Positions 1-15,200 of a DNA stretch of 64,000 nt are shown here, piece by piece. A program made the position numbers and the translations under genes. Within the stretch, counting starts at the first letter, position 1. Each line of letters starts with the position of its first letter. This DNA comes from Branchiostoma floridae (lineage: Eukaryota > Chordata > Leptocardii > Amphioxiformes > Branchiostomatidae), in assembly GCF_000003815.2 (NCBI RefSeq), contig NC_049995.1, positions 16,553,048 through 16,617,047 on the forward strand, given 5' to 3'. Under the pieces are notes generated by a model that was given only the letters and a program-made list of their open reading frames with translations, did no database searches and was not told the origin of the DNA.

Positions 1-109
1 TGGCAAGTTATTATAAGTAATGTTTACATAGACCAGATTTTGATCTGATTTGGTTTTAAAAATTGGGTTGATACATTTATATTCCATGTCTGCCATATTG
101 ATCAATAAA

Positions 110-150
110 TATTGATTGTTTGATTGATTGATTGGTTAGTTGATTGAAAT
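110..150. repeat. (TTGA)n microsatellite in intron
   Basis: ATTGATTG-type repeats lie immediately upstream of the PFK acceptor at 171. The same motif forms the tract before the next exon (735-788). Confidence 0.7.
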
Positions 151-172
151 GAAATGAATTATTGTTTGCCAG

Positions 173-284
173 AAACGAGAAGTGCAATGAGAACTACACC
201 ACTGACTTTATCTACCAGCTGTATTGCGAGGAGGGGAAAGGCATTTTCTCTGCACGGAAAAATGTCCTCGGACACATGCAACAG
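173..284 (+). CDS. PFK: PFK exon (…NENYTTDF to HMQQ)
   Basis: The acceptor AG is at 171-172 and the donor GTTCGT starts at 285. The exon encodes one carry-over base and 37 codons, [12 protein letters not shown] through VLGHMQQ, part of the C-terminal half of PFK. It ends exactly before the GG of the conserved HMQQGG motif, as in vertebrate PFK genes. Confidence 0.95.
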
Positions 285-3200
285 GTTCGTGATTCCTTTG
301 GTTTGTTTTAAAAAATGCCTTTTATTGTGAAGATAACAAAAATGGCCCTGCAGTTCCAAGTCATGTATGCAGGGGGCCCAAACTTATGCCACTTCTTTCC
401 ATGCTGAAGAGGTGTCTACTACCAAAAAATTGTCCAAAATGTCATTATTCTAAGGTCTCATCAAGACCAACCATCATGTACCAAGTATCAAGGCAATCAA
501 TCCTGGGCTTCTCAAGTTATTGTGTTGACAGACAGACAGAGAGACAGATAGACAGACAGACAGACAGACACAAAATTTAATTGAAGACAGATAGTAAGAA
601 CCAAAGAGCAATTAAAAGGAGGGAATTTTCCATGTCTTGTTCTGTCTACAGTTATTGGATATTGATGCAATTTGATTGACGTAGATTTTATGGTGAGACA
701 TATTTCATATATGCCATATTGATCAATGAATATTGATTGATTGATTGATTGATTGATTGACTGATTGATTGACTGATTGATTGATTGATCCCAGGGTGGT
801 TGTCCTTCACCATTTGACCGCAACTTGGGCACCAAGCTGGCAGCCAAGTCTGTGGCCTTCATCGCAGAGAAAATGCACAACAACTACAAGGAGGAAGGTG
901 AGCGGAAATATGTTTAATTGATTTATGAAAATAACTTCATCAGGTTGGTAGAATATGGAATAGGAGAATTCTTTTTCACAATCAATTTGTACTCAGACAC
1001 TTAGGTTTCGGTGCCTCTCAGACATCTTCCTCAGAGCTTCTGACTGGAGTTCTGCTTCTCACTGCTATATAGAGCTGATGTAGGTGGTGCTTTTGAGAGC
1101 ACAAACCCAAACATGGCTATAAGGAGGTAGGGGGGGGGTGGAATATAAACTGAGCCATGTTTGGGATTGTGTTCTCAATGCAAAAGTGCCGCATTCATTG
1201 GATACATAGATAGCAGCCAGAAGCAGAAATCCAGTAAGAATCTCTGAGGAAGGTGTCTGAGACACAAAGAAATTGAGAAGATGCACAACAACTACACTGG
1301 GAGGAAGGTCAGCTGAAATATCTTAACTTTATACTTGAATCAATGTTAGTTCATCTGTGATCAATATTATGTTACAATTTTGAAACCTTATATCTGTACA
1401 CAAAATAAAGTGCTTGCCAACAAGCTTTCGATCAGTCCTCTGATCCTTCTCAAGTTGAAATGACCCAAAGCCGGAACGGAAGTGTGACGTCAGCAATGGG
1501 TCAAAGGTGCTTGGCAGTCGGTATCGGCCCTCGTCTCGGTTGAGGGAAGGTTGGTGGGCTCTGATGTAAATGGCCTCTTTCTAATGTTAATTTTATGTTT
1601 CTTTTGGAGTTAATATGGGCAGTATAAAAATACACTTTAGATTACATGAAACTAAGTAAAGTTTGTAAATTTTGATAAAATTTGGGGGGTTACCTGTGAA
1701 TTTAACTGTCAATATCTAACTTTCTGATGGTAAAATTGATTTTCCAGAAAGCCATTCATGCAAACACACTTGTTCTGCATTCTTTCCATGCCATTTTGAC
1801 TTAATAGGTTTTGATAAAAACACCCTCCGGTTTTATTTGGGAATTCCATTATTATTTGGGAGTGGCCTCCTATATCTCAGCAACCGTACACCCAGGTGGG
1901 CTGATATCGTAAGCTGTAAGTATAAATGATGTAAGAAATACATAGCAGCCAATAACGACCCCCTAGGGATTAATCTAAATTGGCATAACTGTACATAATT
2001 ATGCATAATTATGCATAATGTTCAAGGGTTATGCATAATTATGCATAAGGTTTCAAAGGTTATGCATAATTATGCCAAGGGCTATGCATAATTATGCATA
2101 AGGGTTCCAAGGTTATGCATAAGGGTTCCAAGGTTATGCATAAGGGTTCCAAGGGTTATGCATAATTATGCATAAGGGTTCCAAGGGTTATGCATAAGGG
2201 TTCCAAGGATTATGCATAATTATGCATAAGGGTTCCAAGGGTTATGCATAATTATGCATAAGGCTTCCAAGGGTTATGCATATTGGATCAAAGAAATATG
2301 CATAAGGCTTATCCATATATTATTATTATTAATAACACTCCAGTTTAAGATTGTACTTCCACTTATTTCAACAACTGTCACTGCTGTGTATGACACAATT
2401 TATCTCATGATAATAAATTTTTTCTGCAAGAAGAAACACAAATTACTACAGAAAACCTGATTCAGGAAGGACATATTAATGTTTCAATCAATCCTTTCTT
2501 ACATCAAACCAGACAAGAATACCATAGGCTGCTCCAGTCATAAATAATATCATGTAATGGTGCTAACAGTGTTTATACCTGTAAGTGCCTTCAAGTTCGT
2601 CATCAAATATCATCCATTTTATTCTTCCTAGATAATGCTGTGTCTATCAGCTACTCCTCGGCCGGCTTTACAAAAATGTACTTCTTGGCCAGCTTTGAAT
2701 TTTGATACTATTTTATGCCACCATTAAATCTGCCTGGAGATTACAAATTTAAAGGCTTTATCGTCATGCTGCTCTTCCAGTAGGCATTATTCTAAAAAAT
2801 TGTGACTCTTTTGGAAACATGTTGAGTTAAATATCAAGAAAACAAGAAGAACGAGTAAGGAGGGAGTGTACCCCTATATGGAATTGTGGATATATTAGCA
2901 TTTTTCAGGACAAACAGAATATACAATCATGTTTTAAGTTCTAAATGTGTCTCCAAACATCTAAAAAAGAAAGAAATTAAACACCGGTCCGGGAGTCCAT
3001 TAAATGCTGAAACCTTTGATGCAAGGTTTGTTCGTAGAACAAAATCACACTCACTAATCACATGCAGCCCCTGCCCATGCATTCCCTATGCGTATAAAGA
3101 CTGTCACTGCATGCCTTCATAGTGAATATTTTTGGCATAAATGAGGGGCGGTAAGCACACCACAAATGCCAATTGTTTATAAGATATCAAAAAACACATA

Positions 3201-6200
3201 AACAAGAAGAGTTTCTATACTTGCCCCTGAAATTGTTTTCGTAACCTAACTTTTGTCAGGCATTGTCAGGTATTAATCAATTTGATCAAAAAATATTTGG
3301 AGAGTTTAGTACAATACTGAAAGCTTTTTGATGTTCTAGGGACTAATGATTATTTTTCTTTCTTTATTACTCTGTGACTGGAGGGTAACCTCCAGCGAAA
3401 GAGTCTTGTGAACACTTTATGCGTTGAGTGTTCTCACCTATAACTCTATGTTCCGTTTGCCGCAATCGTATGTGGTTTGGCATGTCGTCTGTACTCCATT
3501 ACGTAATGATGCACATTTTTTTTTCGCGGTAGCTGTTTTTATCATGGATGTAACAATTTCAGTTTTCATCCCTACACCGTCCGGTTAAGTGGTTCAGGTC
3601 TTGGTTATGACCGCGCATTAAGCCTTGAATATCGTCAAGCAGATGTTGTCCTCGTCGGACTACTAGTATGCCATCTCGTTCGGGTTCGCAGCAATGGGGG
3701 ACGGGCCAATAAGTAGCACGATTAAATCAGGCTAATAATTGTATAATGTATGTAATGTGAAAGAAGTATGCATTTTTACTTTATTAACTTATTTTGAATC
3801 AGAAAAAGCACAACCTTATGATGTTATCACAACTTTAAGACAACAAGATTTATAATTGATCCATTGTGGGAAAAGGAATGCAATATGGGGAGGATTTCTA
3901 TTGCTCCATTGCAACGACTTAATACTATATTAGCTAACAAACATGGTAGACTTTACCCTATATTCATGTAATAGGCTACACTAATAATCCGGAAAAACAC
4001 TCTAAATCCAGAAAACTTTGATTATTATGACATAGTTTGAGATTGAATTAAGTCAATTATAGAATATGACATACAGTTATATAGTATATGATGATGGTTA
4101 CGTAGGTGACATCGGCAGGTCCCACGGAACTAGGTCATTTGACCGCAGAATTTTGCAAACCTCATGCAGAATTCTGCACACCACAATCATGCAGAATTCT
4201 GCAACCCATATGCAGAATTCTACATCAAAGTACAAAATATGAAATAATACGCAATACCGCAGTTATTTCAAGATGTTAGAGTCTTTTACAATAACCCTAC
4301 TCTAGACTGATAGTCGGGCGACTGTTGTTCTCCTAACATCTCCAGCAATGTTTTTTAGGCCACCCAAACCAAAGATGATAAGAAATAGTCAATTGACATG
4401 CAATCATAATGGTTTTTCTTTAATCATTGGGTGACCTACATTGAACTCGGCCCTGTTGCTTGACCCTGGGGGGTGGGGTGGGGTGGGGGTTTGTTCTGCA
4501 ACTATTCCTTTGATACCTGAAGGCAAACCGCCAAAAAATTTAAGGAAGAAGTGGATCATATGAAACAACCAGAGGGGCGAGTACAACAGAAACAACATGA
4601 CGCCACCCGGGATCGAGCCCGGGCCGGCAGATCACAAATCGAACGTGGAAACCGTTCGGGCCAAAAAGCTTAAGCCGTTAGGCGTCTTCGGCACATCTCT
4701 AGCCTGTTACTCAGTGTGGCACATCTACTAGCCTGTTACTCACTGTGTGGTGCACGTTCTTAAGCCTGTTACTCACAGGATCGGTGTGAGAACCAGTGAA
4801 AAACAAGAGGGGCGAGTAGAACAGAAAGAAACAACATGCCGCTACCTGGGATCGAACCCGGGGCAGAAGATTACAAATTGAACATGTGATGCAAACCGTT
4901 CGACCAAAAGGCTTAATACAGTCTTGAACACTACTGTTCCACATATTATACAGCATCTTGTTTACTGTCTGGAAAGGAAAGCTTCTGCCATTTCGTTGCA
5001 AATCATCTTAAAAATGGAATATTTTTCAAAGGTTCCAGGTTAGAGTTCCAATCTGGTCAGGATTCGTGTAAGGATAATATGCGTGGTTGTGCCCCCGCAG
5101 AGATTTTTTTTAATTTCCTAAAAGGCCAGGTGAGGTGTAATATTGTTGGCCGTCCAGCAAAGGCTAATGCAATTTTTGCCTAATAACCTAGATATCAAGG
5201 TTAATATGAAGGCATTTTCAATGAAACTGGGTTGACTCTTTTTCATAAATGTGGTGGTTCTTACATGTGCTTGAGGTGTGGCTCTCCTCAAACATGGGAC
5301 CTCCATTTGATGTCCTATACTGGGATGGTAAACAGTCCTGTGCTCTGAGTGGTGCGGTCGTATGCTAACAGCCCTTAGTATCTCCTCGGGGAGCGACTCG
5401 TAGCAGTTTTTAATTGCTATAAACAAGATTAAGAACGGTATGGTATTTGGTCATTGGCATTTCTTTATCATGATATGCAATGTAGAGTGAATATGCTTAA
5501 GAAGGAATGAATAGGATGGAAATTTCTTGTGCAATTTTTTGGGTCCGCGACTATGAAAATGAGTCTATAAACATATATTTTACTTTCAATGTAGTGAAAT
5601 ACATCACATGACATGAATGAGACCTTGAAGAATGGGGTCTTTTTTAGTGTTGATTTTTCGTGAGCAAATTGAACGAAATTGTAACGATAACACAAATAAA
5701 TCTAACTATGTTGGCTCACTATGCATGAAGATGTGAGCCTTGAGAATGACACATTATATATCTGCCCTATTGTTTACCAGAATACCATTAGTCTTTGAAT
5801 GTTTACAAGCAGACACCTTACACATGTGCTATTATCTGCCAGGTAATTTTACGTTCAACTGTGATTACACAGAGCGGCAATATGGTGACGATCCACTCCA
5901 ATGTGCTCATAATGCTGAGGTATATCGGCTTTATCTGACACTTCAATAGATGATAAGATGTTTGAATTGGGCAAAACTTCACAGTCCTTCCTCAACACTT
6001 CTGACCAACATTCGAATTATATCACACTCACAGAAATATACAGAACATACATGTGTTGCTGTAGAGTCGTTGGGAAACATTAGGGCAGGGTATGTTACTT
6101 GCTGTAAATGTAGCAAACGTTTTGTGACTGAATGTTGGTATTACACAATGCGTATGCAAACTGTAGCAAGAATCTTATTGGACAAATAAGAGGGCAAATA

Positions 6201-9200
6201 AGAGGGATACTTTGGAGACGTTTCCAACTTGGCAACAAGTTGAAAAGAAAAGGAGAAACCTAGGATGATTTGTAAACAATTTTCCCCTGGTCCTCCATAC
6301 CATCGGGAGCCTGTCACTATCTCTACACATAGGGGCAGCCCGCCCACCCAGTTGATTAGCATAGGCTGGGGTAATTTTCAACAGGTTGGTGCAGCACAAA
6401 CTTAACAGGCTAGCTACAAGTTCTGGCAGTGAAATCTCTAAACTGGTTCATAACAAGCCAGTTACCTACATGTAGCCATATGAACTTCATTACCATGGCT
6501 ACAGACTACTAGTATTGGGTAAGTTACAGATACCACTAAGTGTAGCAGTTTGAACTGAACTGTAGACACACCAACTGTGGCCTGAGAGGGGTAATACAGT
6601 AGTCAAGCCTGCTAGGCTTGAGTTGAAAATTGATTTGTCATAGCTCCACCCACCAGGTTACTACAACTCATTGGGGGCACCCACTTACATTGTAGCTAAT
6701 GTCACAACAAGAGCCAATACCAGACCCTCTTAATGACATTACTGTAGTGGGAATGGCCTCTATAAACTTTCAATTGCAATGCAATGCAATGTGGAGCACT
6801 GGGAAATGAATGCCTCTAAATGGCTTTCCCAAATTGATTGCTGTAATTGCAGGCAGATATTGACAAATTATATAGATACTATGTATACTTTTCCCTCAGC
6901 AGAATAGTGTGCCGAAACATAAAGATATAGCATAAAACCCACTGACAATTACACCTGATTCCTGCCTTATTTTCAGAATTACACATCCTTCCCTGGATCA
7001 GATCAGCCACAGGCCAGCTAGTTTGATGTTTGTCTTGCAACATGCACTGGTCCTGAGACAACATGGCCAGTAGCAGTTGACTGACAGGCATGTAATGGTT
7101 AATCCCATCCCAGCCAAAGCCTCAACAGGCCTGGTGTCCCATCAGGGATACTGGACATATCTGGTCAGACCAGAAAAGCAAGCTTTGCATGCACATGTCT
7201 CTCCCTGTAGTTCTCTATGAAGGTCACCATGTTGGCTTTGTGCAAGCTATTTTATATGTAACATTATGGTATTTTAATACGCATGTGTAAAATGTGTTAA
7301 GAATGACCTGTTTCTTTGTAGCAAGTCTATACTCTTTACTATGTTACATCTTACCCTGTACAATCCTAAAAAAAGTAGATACTTTTTTTAGAACGTAAAC
7401 ATTGATCTAGTATGGATACCTTGAATGAACATACATTGTAGTTTTTGTATCCTGTCAGGCTCTGCATGAAAAAAAAACGTTTTCTGGGTCACGGCATTGA
7501 ATTTTTTGACTTGGAGGTAGTAGAGTACAGTAGAGTAGAGTAGAGTAAAAGTCATATATGATAAAATTAACCACCTACATGTACAACATGTAGTAATACA
7601 GTCCTGCATGAAAATAATGGAAATAGGCCTTTTGCTTCTGTCTAAAATTCCAAAACAATATACCCCTGCAAGAGGGACCCTGTCAGGTCAGACTGGCCCA
7701 GATGTCACTGGTGTCAGTCCCTTAGCCAGGATCAGGGTGGTGTAGGGGCTAATGCCTGTGGCAGGCCTAGGATTAGAGAGACAAAAATTGGGAAAGGTTA
7801 GCTTGACTCAAGACCAAATTTGTCTAAGAGATGAAGAAATTATAAAATTTCTATCTGGACCTCTGCAATAAGTAACCATAACTTTGGATGTGCATTCATT
7901 CATTCATGGATGTGCATGGATGTGCATAGAACTCTTATTGTAAATTTGTGAACTTACATGTACAAGTTAGCTAAACTTTGATAATTTTTTCACCGTTTAT
8001 TAGCCACTGACAGCAACTACATGTCTTGGTTCTTTAGACCACACCAATTTAATTGTGTTTTTTTTTTGGGGGGGGGGGGGGCTGCTGCTATCTTTTTTTT
8101 TTAATTCACCACACACCCAATCAGGAAATTTTCACCATCTGATTGAATCGCTATGAGTATGAAGCCGTTCATTTCAGGACAGTAAATTGACCTAAATGCT
8201 GTTGTTTGTTTGTTTTATTTTTAACATTCTTACAATATGGGTACATTTATCATTGCAGTTAATCATGACACAAGTCATGAACACTGTACTTTTGATAAAT
8301 GGCAACAAACAGGCGTAGCTACAGTACAGAGAGTACTGCTTTTCAAGCAGAAAACTGATCATTCTTATATCCCCAGACTTTTTGCATTTTTTTATGCCCT
8401 GTCACTTCATATCTGTTCTGAAAAAGTGCAAGAACCACAAAAACTTAAATTGGTGCAGCCTTTTCAGTTCCAAGACTAAGTAGATCATCTACAAACTTAA
8501 TTGTTTTGAAATTGTTAAGCACCCGTACATAATGACAATGATGGTTGATATAGTCATCTTTACCTTAAGAGTATATTTTGTGATAAAGGTAAAGAAAATT
8601 TTTCATTCTATGACTTTTCAATGCATTTCTTCAACTTGATCCTCAGTGAAAGATTCTTTCCACTGGAAAGCAGTGAGACTGAGAGGGGCATCTGTACACT
8701 GTTAGTGACAATCTGTCCACATTGTATAGTCCTAAGCCACAAGGGAAACTCCTGTCTGTTTTAGGGGTAACAGGTCAAAGACATTTTGTAGTATCAAAAT
8801 GTCAGCTAGCCTGGCTACCAAACCCCACCCCGATCAAGTATCTATCGTGCAGGGAAGATATATTTTGAGGTTGGGGTATGGTATCCAGGCTAAATGTCAG
8901 CAGACTACAGTTTGTACAATCATGTGTATGATTCTACTTTTTTTTCCAAATGTTCTCTTTGGAAACATTGTCAAGCCATATGATAATCATTACCTAAAAT
9001 TGACATTAAATTTATCATATGGTTGATCCCATTAGTATCATCCATAGGATGGAGCAGACAGTGGATTGTTTACCTATGGACTACACAAACACAGATTGGA
9101 CATTACTTGCTTGACCTCTAGGTGAGACTATCCCCACTGTGCTCACTTGGGCTACCCTACAGGGCAATGACCCCTAATTGACGGCTGCGCAGAAGGTCCC

Positions 9201-12200
9201 CGGTGAGTCCCCTCAGGATTGATTTTTAAAAGTATCAGAAGATGTGTTTTTCTTTGGAAATGTTGGCATCTTGGAGCTGTATTCTACAGGTAAGGGTTGT
9301 AGGTTTTTTATTATGTCGAAAAAAACAGACTTTTAAGCCTGTTTTGGGTGCCTGGAACACTAGAAAGAAGTTTGTTATGTAGCTGTCATTGTAGTGCCAG
9401 ATGGGGTCAGAGGTCACCGAGTTGCGTTTGGATGCAAATCACCGGTCAGAAAGTTCCGAAAAGTTGAGAATGGACATTTTAGAAGCCGGGCTACCCTCTC
9501 AATGTTAGTTTTTCGAGAACGAAACGTCAGGTAGGTGACTTTTGACAGCTTCTATTTGCCATTAAATGCATTATAAGGATAGGGAAGACATGATTGGTGG
9601 TCACTGCTCTGCCATGTTCGGCAGGGTATTCAAGTTCAAAATTAGCAGGTGTCAAGACACTTCAAGTGATGCGGGAAGGGTTGTCAAGCATTGTCACAAG
9701 TTTCAAAGACTTCACGGAGACCCTACTCCAAGGATTGGTCCCCAGGGAGCACAGGTGTCAGGAGGGATGTGGTAAGGTTTGTGGCTTTGGTTAGACTTCA
9801 TATTGTTTAGCAAAAAGTGGCACAAACAGGGGAAAATGGTAAAATCTGCTCACCCTGTCATAAGGGGACTACTCTCCATCAGTTTAGACACCAAAATTTG
9901 TATCTAAATGCTGTTAGACCACACTTTGGAGCAGATGATGAGAGTGCATAGAATGAGGGGGGGGGGGTAGGTGTGTCCTTTGGGGCTTATATATCCTTGG
10001 GGGCCAATATGTTCCCAAAAATTGGTTATATGGGCAAAAGAAAGGCTTTACCTGACTCAACTGACTGAAATTTCTTGAGAAATTCTGCCATTTTAGTGGT
10101 TTTGGGCCTGATTTCTTACTTTCTGTACCTTTTATTGATAATGTAATATGCACTCTCATAAAATGCTTCAAAGTCTAACCTGGCAGCTTTTCAATACAAC
10201 TTTAGGTGTGTAAATGGTGGGAGAATACTTTCCTTATGCTACAAAGATCAGCTTTTAACTTTTTCTTCAGTTTGTGTCACTTTTTGGTTAATGCTATGGA
10301 GCCTATCAAATGCCTCAAACCACTGCCAAAGCCTTGAGGAAAGTCCTCTGACACCTGCCATGAGATCCATTCCCCTGGGAGCATTCTTGGTCAGAAAGCT
10401 TTGAAACTTGGGATAATGTTTGAAAACTCTTACTCGCATCATGCGAAATGATTGAAACTTGTCAATTCTCAAGTTCGGGCCCCTGCCATGTTCGGCAGGG
10501 TAGTCAAGTTCAAAATTAGCAGGTGTCAAGACACTTCAAGTGATGCGGGAAGGGTTGTCAAGCATTGTCACAAGTTTTAAAGACTTCACGGAGACCCTAC
10601 TCCAAGGATTGGTCCCCAGGGAGCACAGGTGTCAGGAGGGATGTGGTAAGGTTTGTGGCTTTGGTTAGACTTCATATTGTTTAGCAAAAAGTGGCACAAA
10701 CAGGGGAAAATGGTAAAATCTGCTCACCCTGTCATAAGGGGACTACTCTCCATCAGTTTAGACACCAAAATTTGTATCTAAATGCTGTTAGACCACACTT
10801 TGGAGCAGATGATGAGAGTGCATAGAATGAGGGGGGGGGGTAGGTGTGTCCTTTGGGGCTTATATATCATTGGGGGCCAATATGTTCCCAAAAATTGGTT
10901 ATATGGGCAAAAGAAAGGCTTTACCTGACTCAACTGACTGAAATTTCTTGAGAAATTCTGCCATATTAGTGGTTTTGGGCCTGATTTCTTACTTTCTGTA
11001 CCTTTTATTGATAATGTAATATGCACTCTCATAAAATGCTTCAAAGTCTAACCTGGCAGCTTTTCAATACAACTTTAGGTGTGTAAATGGTGGGAGAATA
11101 CTTTCCTTATGCTACAAAGATCAGCTTTTAACTTTTTCTTCAGTTTGTGTCACTTTTTGGTTAATGCTATGGAGCCTATCAAATGCCTCAAACCACTGCC
11201 AAAGCCTTGAGGAAAGTCCTCTGACACCTGCCATGAGATCCATTCCCCTGGGAGCATTCTTGGTCAGAAAGCTTTGAAACTTGGGATAATGTTTGAAAAC
11301 TCTTACTCGCATCATGCGAAATGATTGAAACTTGTCAATTCTCAAGTTCGGGCCCCTACAAGGGCAATGACCCCTAATTGACGGCTGCGCAGAAGGTCCC
11401 CGGTGAGTCCCCTCAGGATTGATTTTTAAAAGTATCAGAAGATGTGTTTTTCTTTGGAAATGTTGGCATCTTGGAGCTGTATTCTACAGGTAAGGGTTGT
11501 AGGTTTTTTATTATGTCGAAAAAAACAGACTTTTAAGCCTGTTTTGGGTGCCTGGAACACTAGAAAGAAGTTTGTTATGTAGCTGTCATTGTAGTGCCAG
11601 ATGGGGTCAGAGGTCACCGAGTTGCGTTTGGATGCAAATCACCGGTCAGAAAGTTCCGAAAAGTTGAGAATGGACATTTTAGAAGCCGGGCTACCCTCTC
11701 AATGTTAGTTTTTCGAGAACGAAACGTCAGGTAGGTGACTTTTGACAGCTTCTATTTGCCATTAAATGCATTATAAGGATAGGGAAGACATGATTGGTGG
11801 TCACTGCTCTACAAGCTCTTTGCTTAAACTCCAAGCAGATGTAAGGATCTGCTGCATATTTTGGCAACAGTTGATATGAGTAGAGTTCATATAGAGTAGT
11901 CAGGCCAGGTAGGAACGACCGCTCTTCAAGTCACAGTCATATACGGTTTTTGGGGGATAGATGACTTTCCATCTTCTTGTTCCCATGTTGTGAATCTACT
12001 CCACTCTAATCATTTATGAAGTACAAAACTTTTCATCATCACCCCTGCCCTCCGTGCGCGACCATCTTTAATTGGTGTACCAACACTGCAGCGAAGCTTC
12101 TCCAAGTCCGAAGTGCCCGACAAAGTGATATCATTTGCCTGTTTCACTAGTATGCCACCAAGCCCACGTCCTATTTTCACTACAAAAATTGGATGGAAAT

Positions 12201-15200
12201 AACCCATCTTTGGTAGTAGTGAGGGAAAGTTTGATCCAGTCTAGGAACTTGGCCACAGTGACAGCAGAGACCAACTTAATAAAAGCTCCCACCGGTTCCC
12301 AGGAAACATATAACATAAAATTGGTTCAAAGTGTCACCAAGCAACTATGCAAAAGTACAAAGACATTGAATCGTCTTCCTCTGGCCTTATAGACTTTACC
12401 CCCAGCTGTTAAAATGTTGGAGAGAGAGTGGTCTGGATCAGTGAATCCCTAGGTGTTAGAGGCTATAATCAGATGGTTACGGTTCTGTACAAAAATGTGT
12501 AACTTACACCCATTTCTAGGTCACTAAGAGAAGGGTCAAAGGGTTACCAAGTCTGTGGTTGTTAGAGTCACACAAAGGTCAAACTGAAATCCCTAAAGGA
12601 CATCAGTGTTACACTTCTGTCTCTGGGCTGTGTACATTTCTCTTGGACACGTCCCTCATGCAGTTCTAGGATGGAAATCTGCTAATGTTAAAAAAAAAAC
12701 TTGCACCCATGGCCAGCCCTTCCAAAAATTCTGAACTTCATTATCTTTTCGCCTTAAGTGGTTTGTGTACGTCACAATGAAAATGAACAACATTGGATCC
12801 AGCTTTCAATTGAATCAACGTTTACCTTTTCCAATGCAATGCCTTAGTAACCCATTATGGTTAATGCCTTCCAAGGCTTGCTATATTGTTACAAAGTTCT
12901 ATATATTTCTACCTCCACCAACAAAAAGAAAGAATTAGCGGGAGGGACAAAAACTGAAAGCAGGTCTTGTTTATCAGTTACGGGGAAGAGAAATATTGCA
13001 TAATGAAATGTCAAATACAAAACCTTTTTTTTCTTACAACATTTCTCCACTATTGGTCCATATAAGGTTACCCTTACTAACATTTTGTTTGTTTTGCCTA
13101 CCTGGTAAACCACACCAGGTTTCCCAAGGGCACAATTAAGGTCAGTGATGTATCAGCAGATTTGAGCCTGGGATCTCTGGGTTACGAACCAAACACTCTT
13201 CTCTTACGCCACGCGAGGCCACAGTTAGAAAATATAAAGGAAGTCAAGTTATTAAATGGGCTGTCTGGACCTCTGTTGTTGGCATCCGTCTATCTCAGAA
13301 GACACTGTGGTTAATACGTCTAATAAGGCAGACAGTGGCCGTTTGTTGTGTAGGTGCAGCGCGCGGTGTGTGTGGCTGTGACGGCTGTGTGTGCCATGCA
13401 GGCTAGATGGATCGGACATGTGACTGCACCATCTGAGTAACATCTAATGGTTGTTGTGTACTATTATGTACAGGACGCGGTGTTTGTGGCTGTGACGGTT
13501 GTATGTGCCATGCAGGCTAGATGGATCGGACATGTGACTGCACCATCAGTAACATCTAATGGTTGTTGTGTATGTACAGGACGCGGTGTTTTCAGTGTGG
13601 CTGTGACGGTTGTATGTGCCATGCAGGCTAGATGGATCGGACATGTGACCCGTCTGCCTGGCATACACTTGGGTTTTTAAGGTGAAGGAGGGGACCTCTG
13701 TACATGCGTATTATATTGAATGAATGAATGAATGAAGACCTTTATTGCACATTTATGCCACACCGGGCTAAGTACAGGTCGAAAATACATGTTGAAAAGA
13801 TACAGTTCACAGATACAAAATGAGACTATTGCTGGATAAATTCAACTTCTCCTCGCTTTTCTGTTATAGTGGAGATAAAAGAGCACATATGTTTTATGAT
13901 GTCTAGTTGCATTAGGAATATGAATTTTTCTACAGAACTTATTTCAGGTGCATGAAATAAGGAAGTTGGTTTTGTATAACCTTATACAGTTCATTTCTCT
14001 ATACTCTTCTACAAAATGACGTTCGTCCTCTATTCTATCAAAATTACAATGATTGCATAGTCTTTGTTCCAGAGGGGTGTGAGTATGTCTTCCTGTTTCA
14101 ATATGAAGTTTATGGCAGCTAATCCTTAGTTGGGTGGCAGCATTCCTGTCCCTCATATTCTCATTACTTAGATATTTTTCTTCATTATATGTAGTTTTGA
14201 ATAATCTATATGATCTTAAATTATTTTTGGCAGCTCTGCCTTTCGTTATCATTATGTATTTCTTTTAAAAACGTTTGAAAGTATATGTCTTTTAACCGCT
14301 GGCCAATAGAGTTAACAATCTGAAATGTGTATGTTCTATGTGGGATAGGAAAATGTCACAAGTATGCATACCCGCACTCCTCTAAGGACTTAGTACTCCT
14401 GACGCCCAACATTTTTTACCAGATTTGTCCAACTCTAACTGGCAGGAGAAAGCGTCTGCTTGAAAACTGTCGGCTGGGGAAGTGTAAGAAAATCCTGGCA
14501 ACTTCATTTTACCCCTCTAGTGCACAGATGTACTTGATAATTTGATTAAAAGAAATTCATTTCTGCAGTAGTAATTTTTTTCTGCAAATTTACAAAATGT
14601 AGATCGATGAACTCCAGACAAGTACAATTGTTGCAGTTGGTGTAGTCTCAACCAGACTACAGAATTTGGCCATATAGGGTATACACAAATATGCTATATC
14701 TCTCTGTTTGTCCACTATTTGTCCAAGCTATAGAGTCTGCTGTATAGACTATGGTTGGTGGATGAAAGGGCTTTATATACTATACTTTTTGGTAGTTAAC
14801 TAGATTTGCCCTGTCGACATGTCAGCTTTATAAAAAAAGTGACAGAGGATCATGGAAAAAAAAGCTTGGCCCACTTTCTAGTTTGGTACCCATGCCAACA
14901 ATGAAGGAGAAAGGTACATATGATACTCTCTGGGCAGTTCACACCTGAGTGGAGGTCAGGTCACACCAAATTACAGTCCACCTCCACTGTCTCAAAATTG
15001 TGCTTGGCTTTACCTACCCCATTTTACTGAAGATGATTAATTAGAACTTTAACCCTATCAAATCACCTGAAGACATTTTTGGGCTAGGATAAAATCAGCA
15101 GGATTACTATTCAATCTGTTCATAAAGTAGTTCACTGCAAATCAGCAGATACATGACAGGATAGATACCTGTAACCATTGATATCCCATGATCTTTGAAA

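Noticed and set aside
1980-2290. Regularly spaced repeats that could recall a CRISPR array
   Set aside because: Units are palindromic AT-rich minisatellite repeats without unique spacers, in an animal-type genome.
4599-4920. Functional tRNA genes
   Set aside because: Only A- and B-box-like parts are good; acceptor stems do not close, and the same heads recur with common tails, as in SINEs.
9161-11810. LTR retrotransposon interpretation of the A-B-B-A block
   Set aside because: No TG...CA ends, no primer-binding site or polypurine tract, no coding region, and the interior is doubled.
12010-12392. Overlapping open frames on both strands
   Set aside because: No recognisable protein family and no splice-site support.
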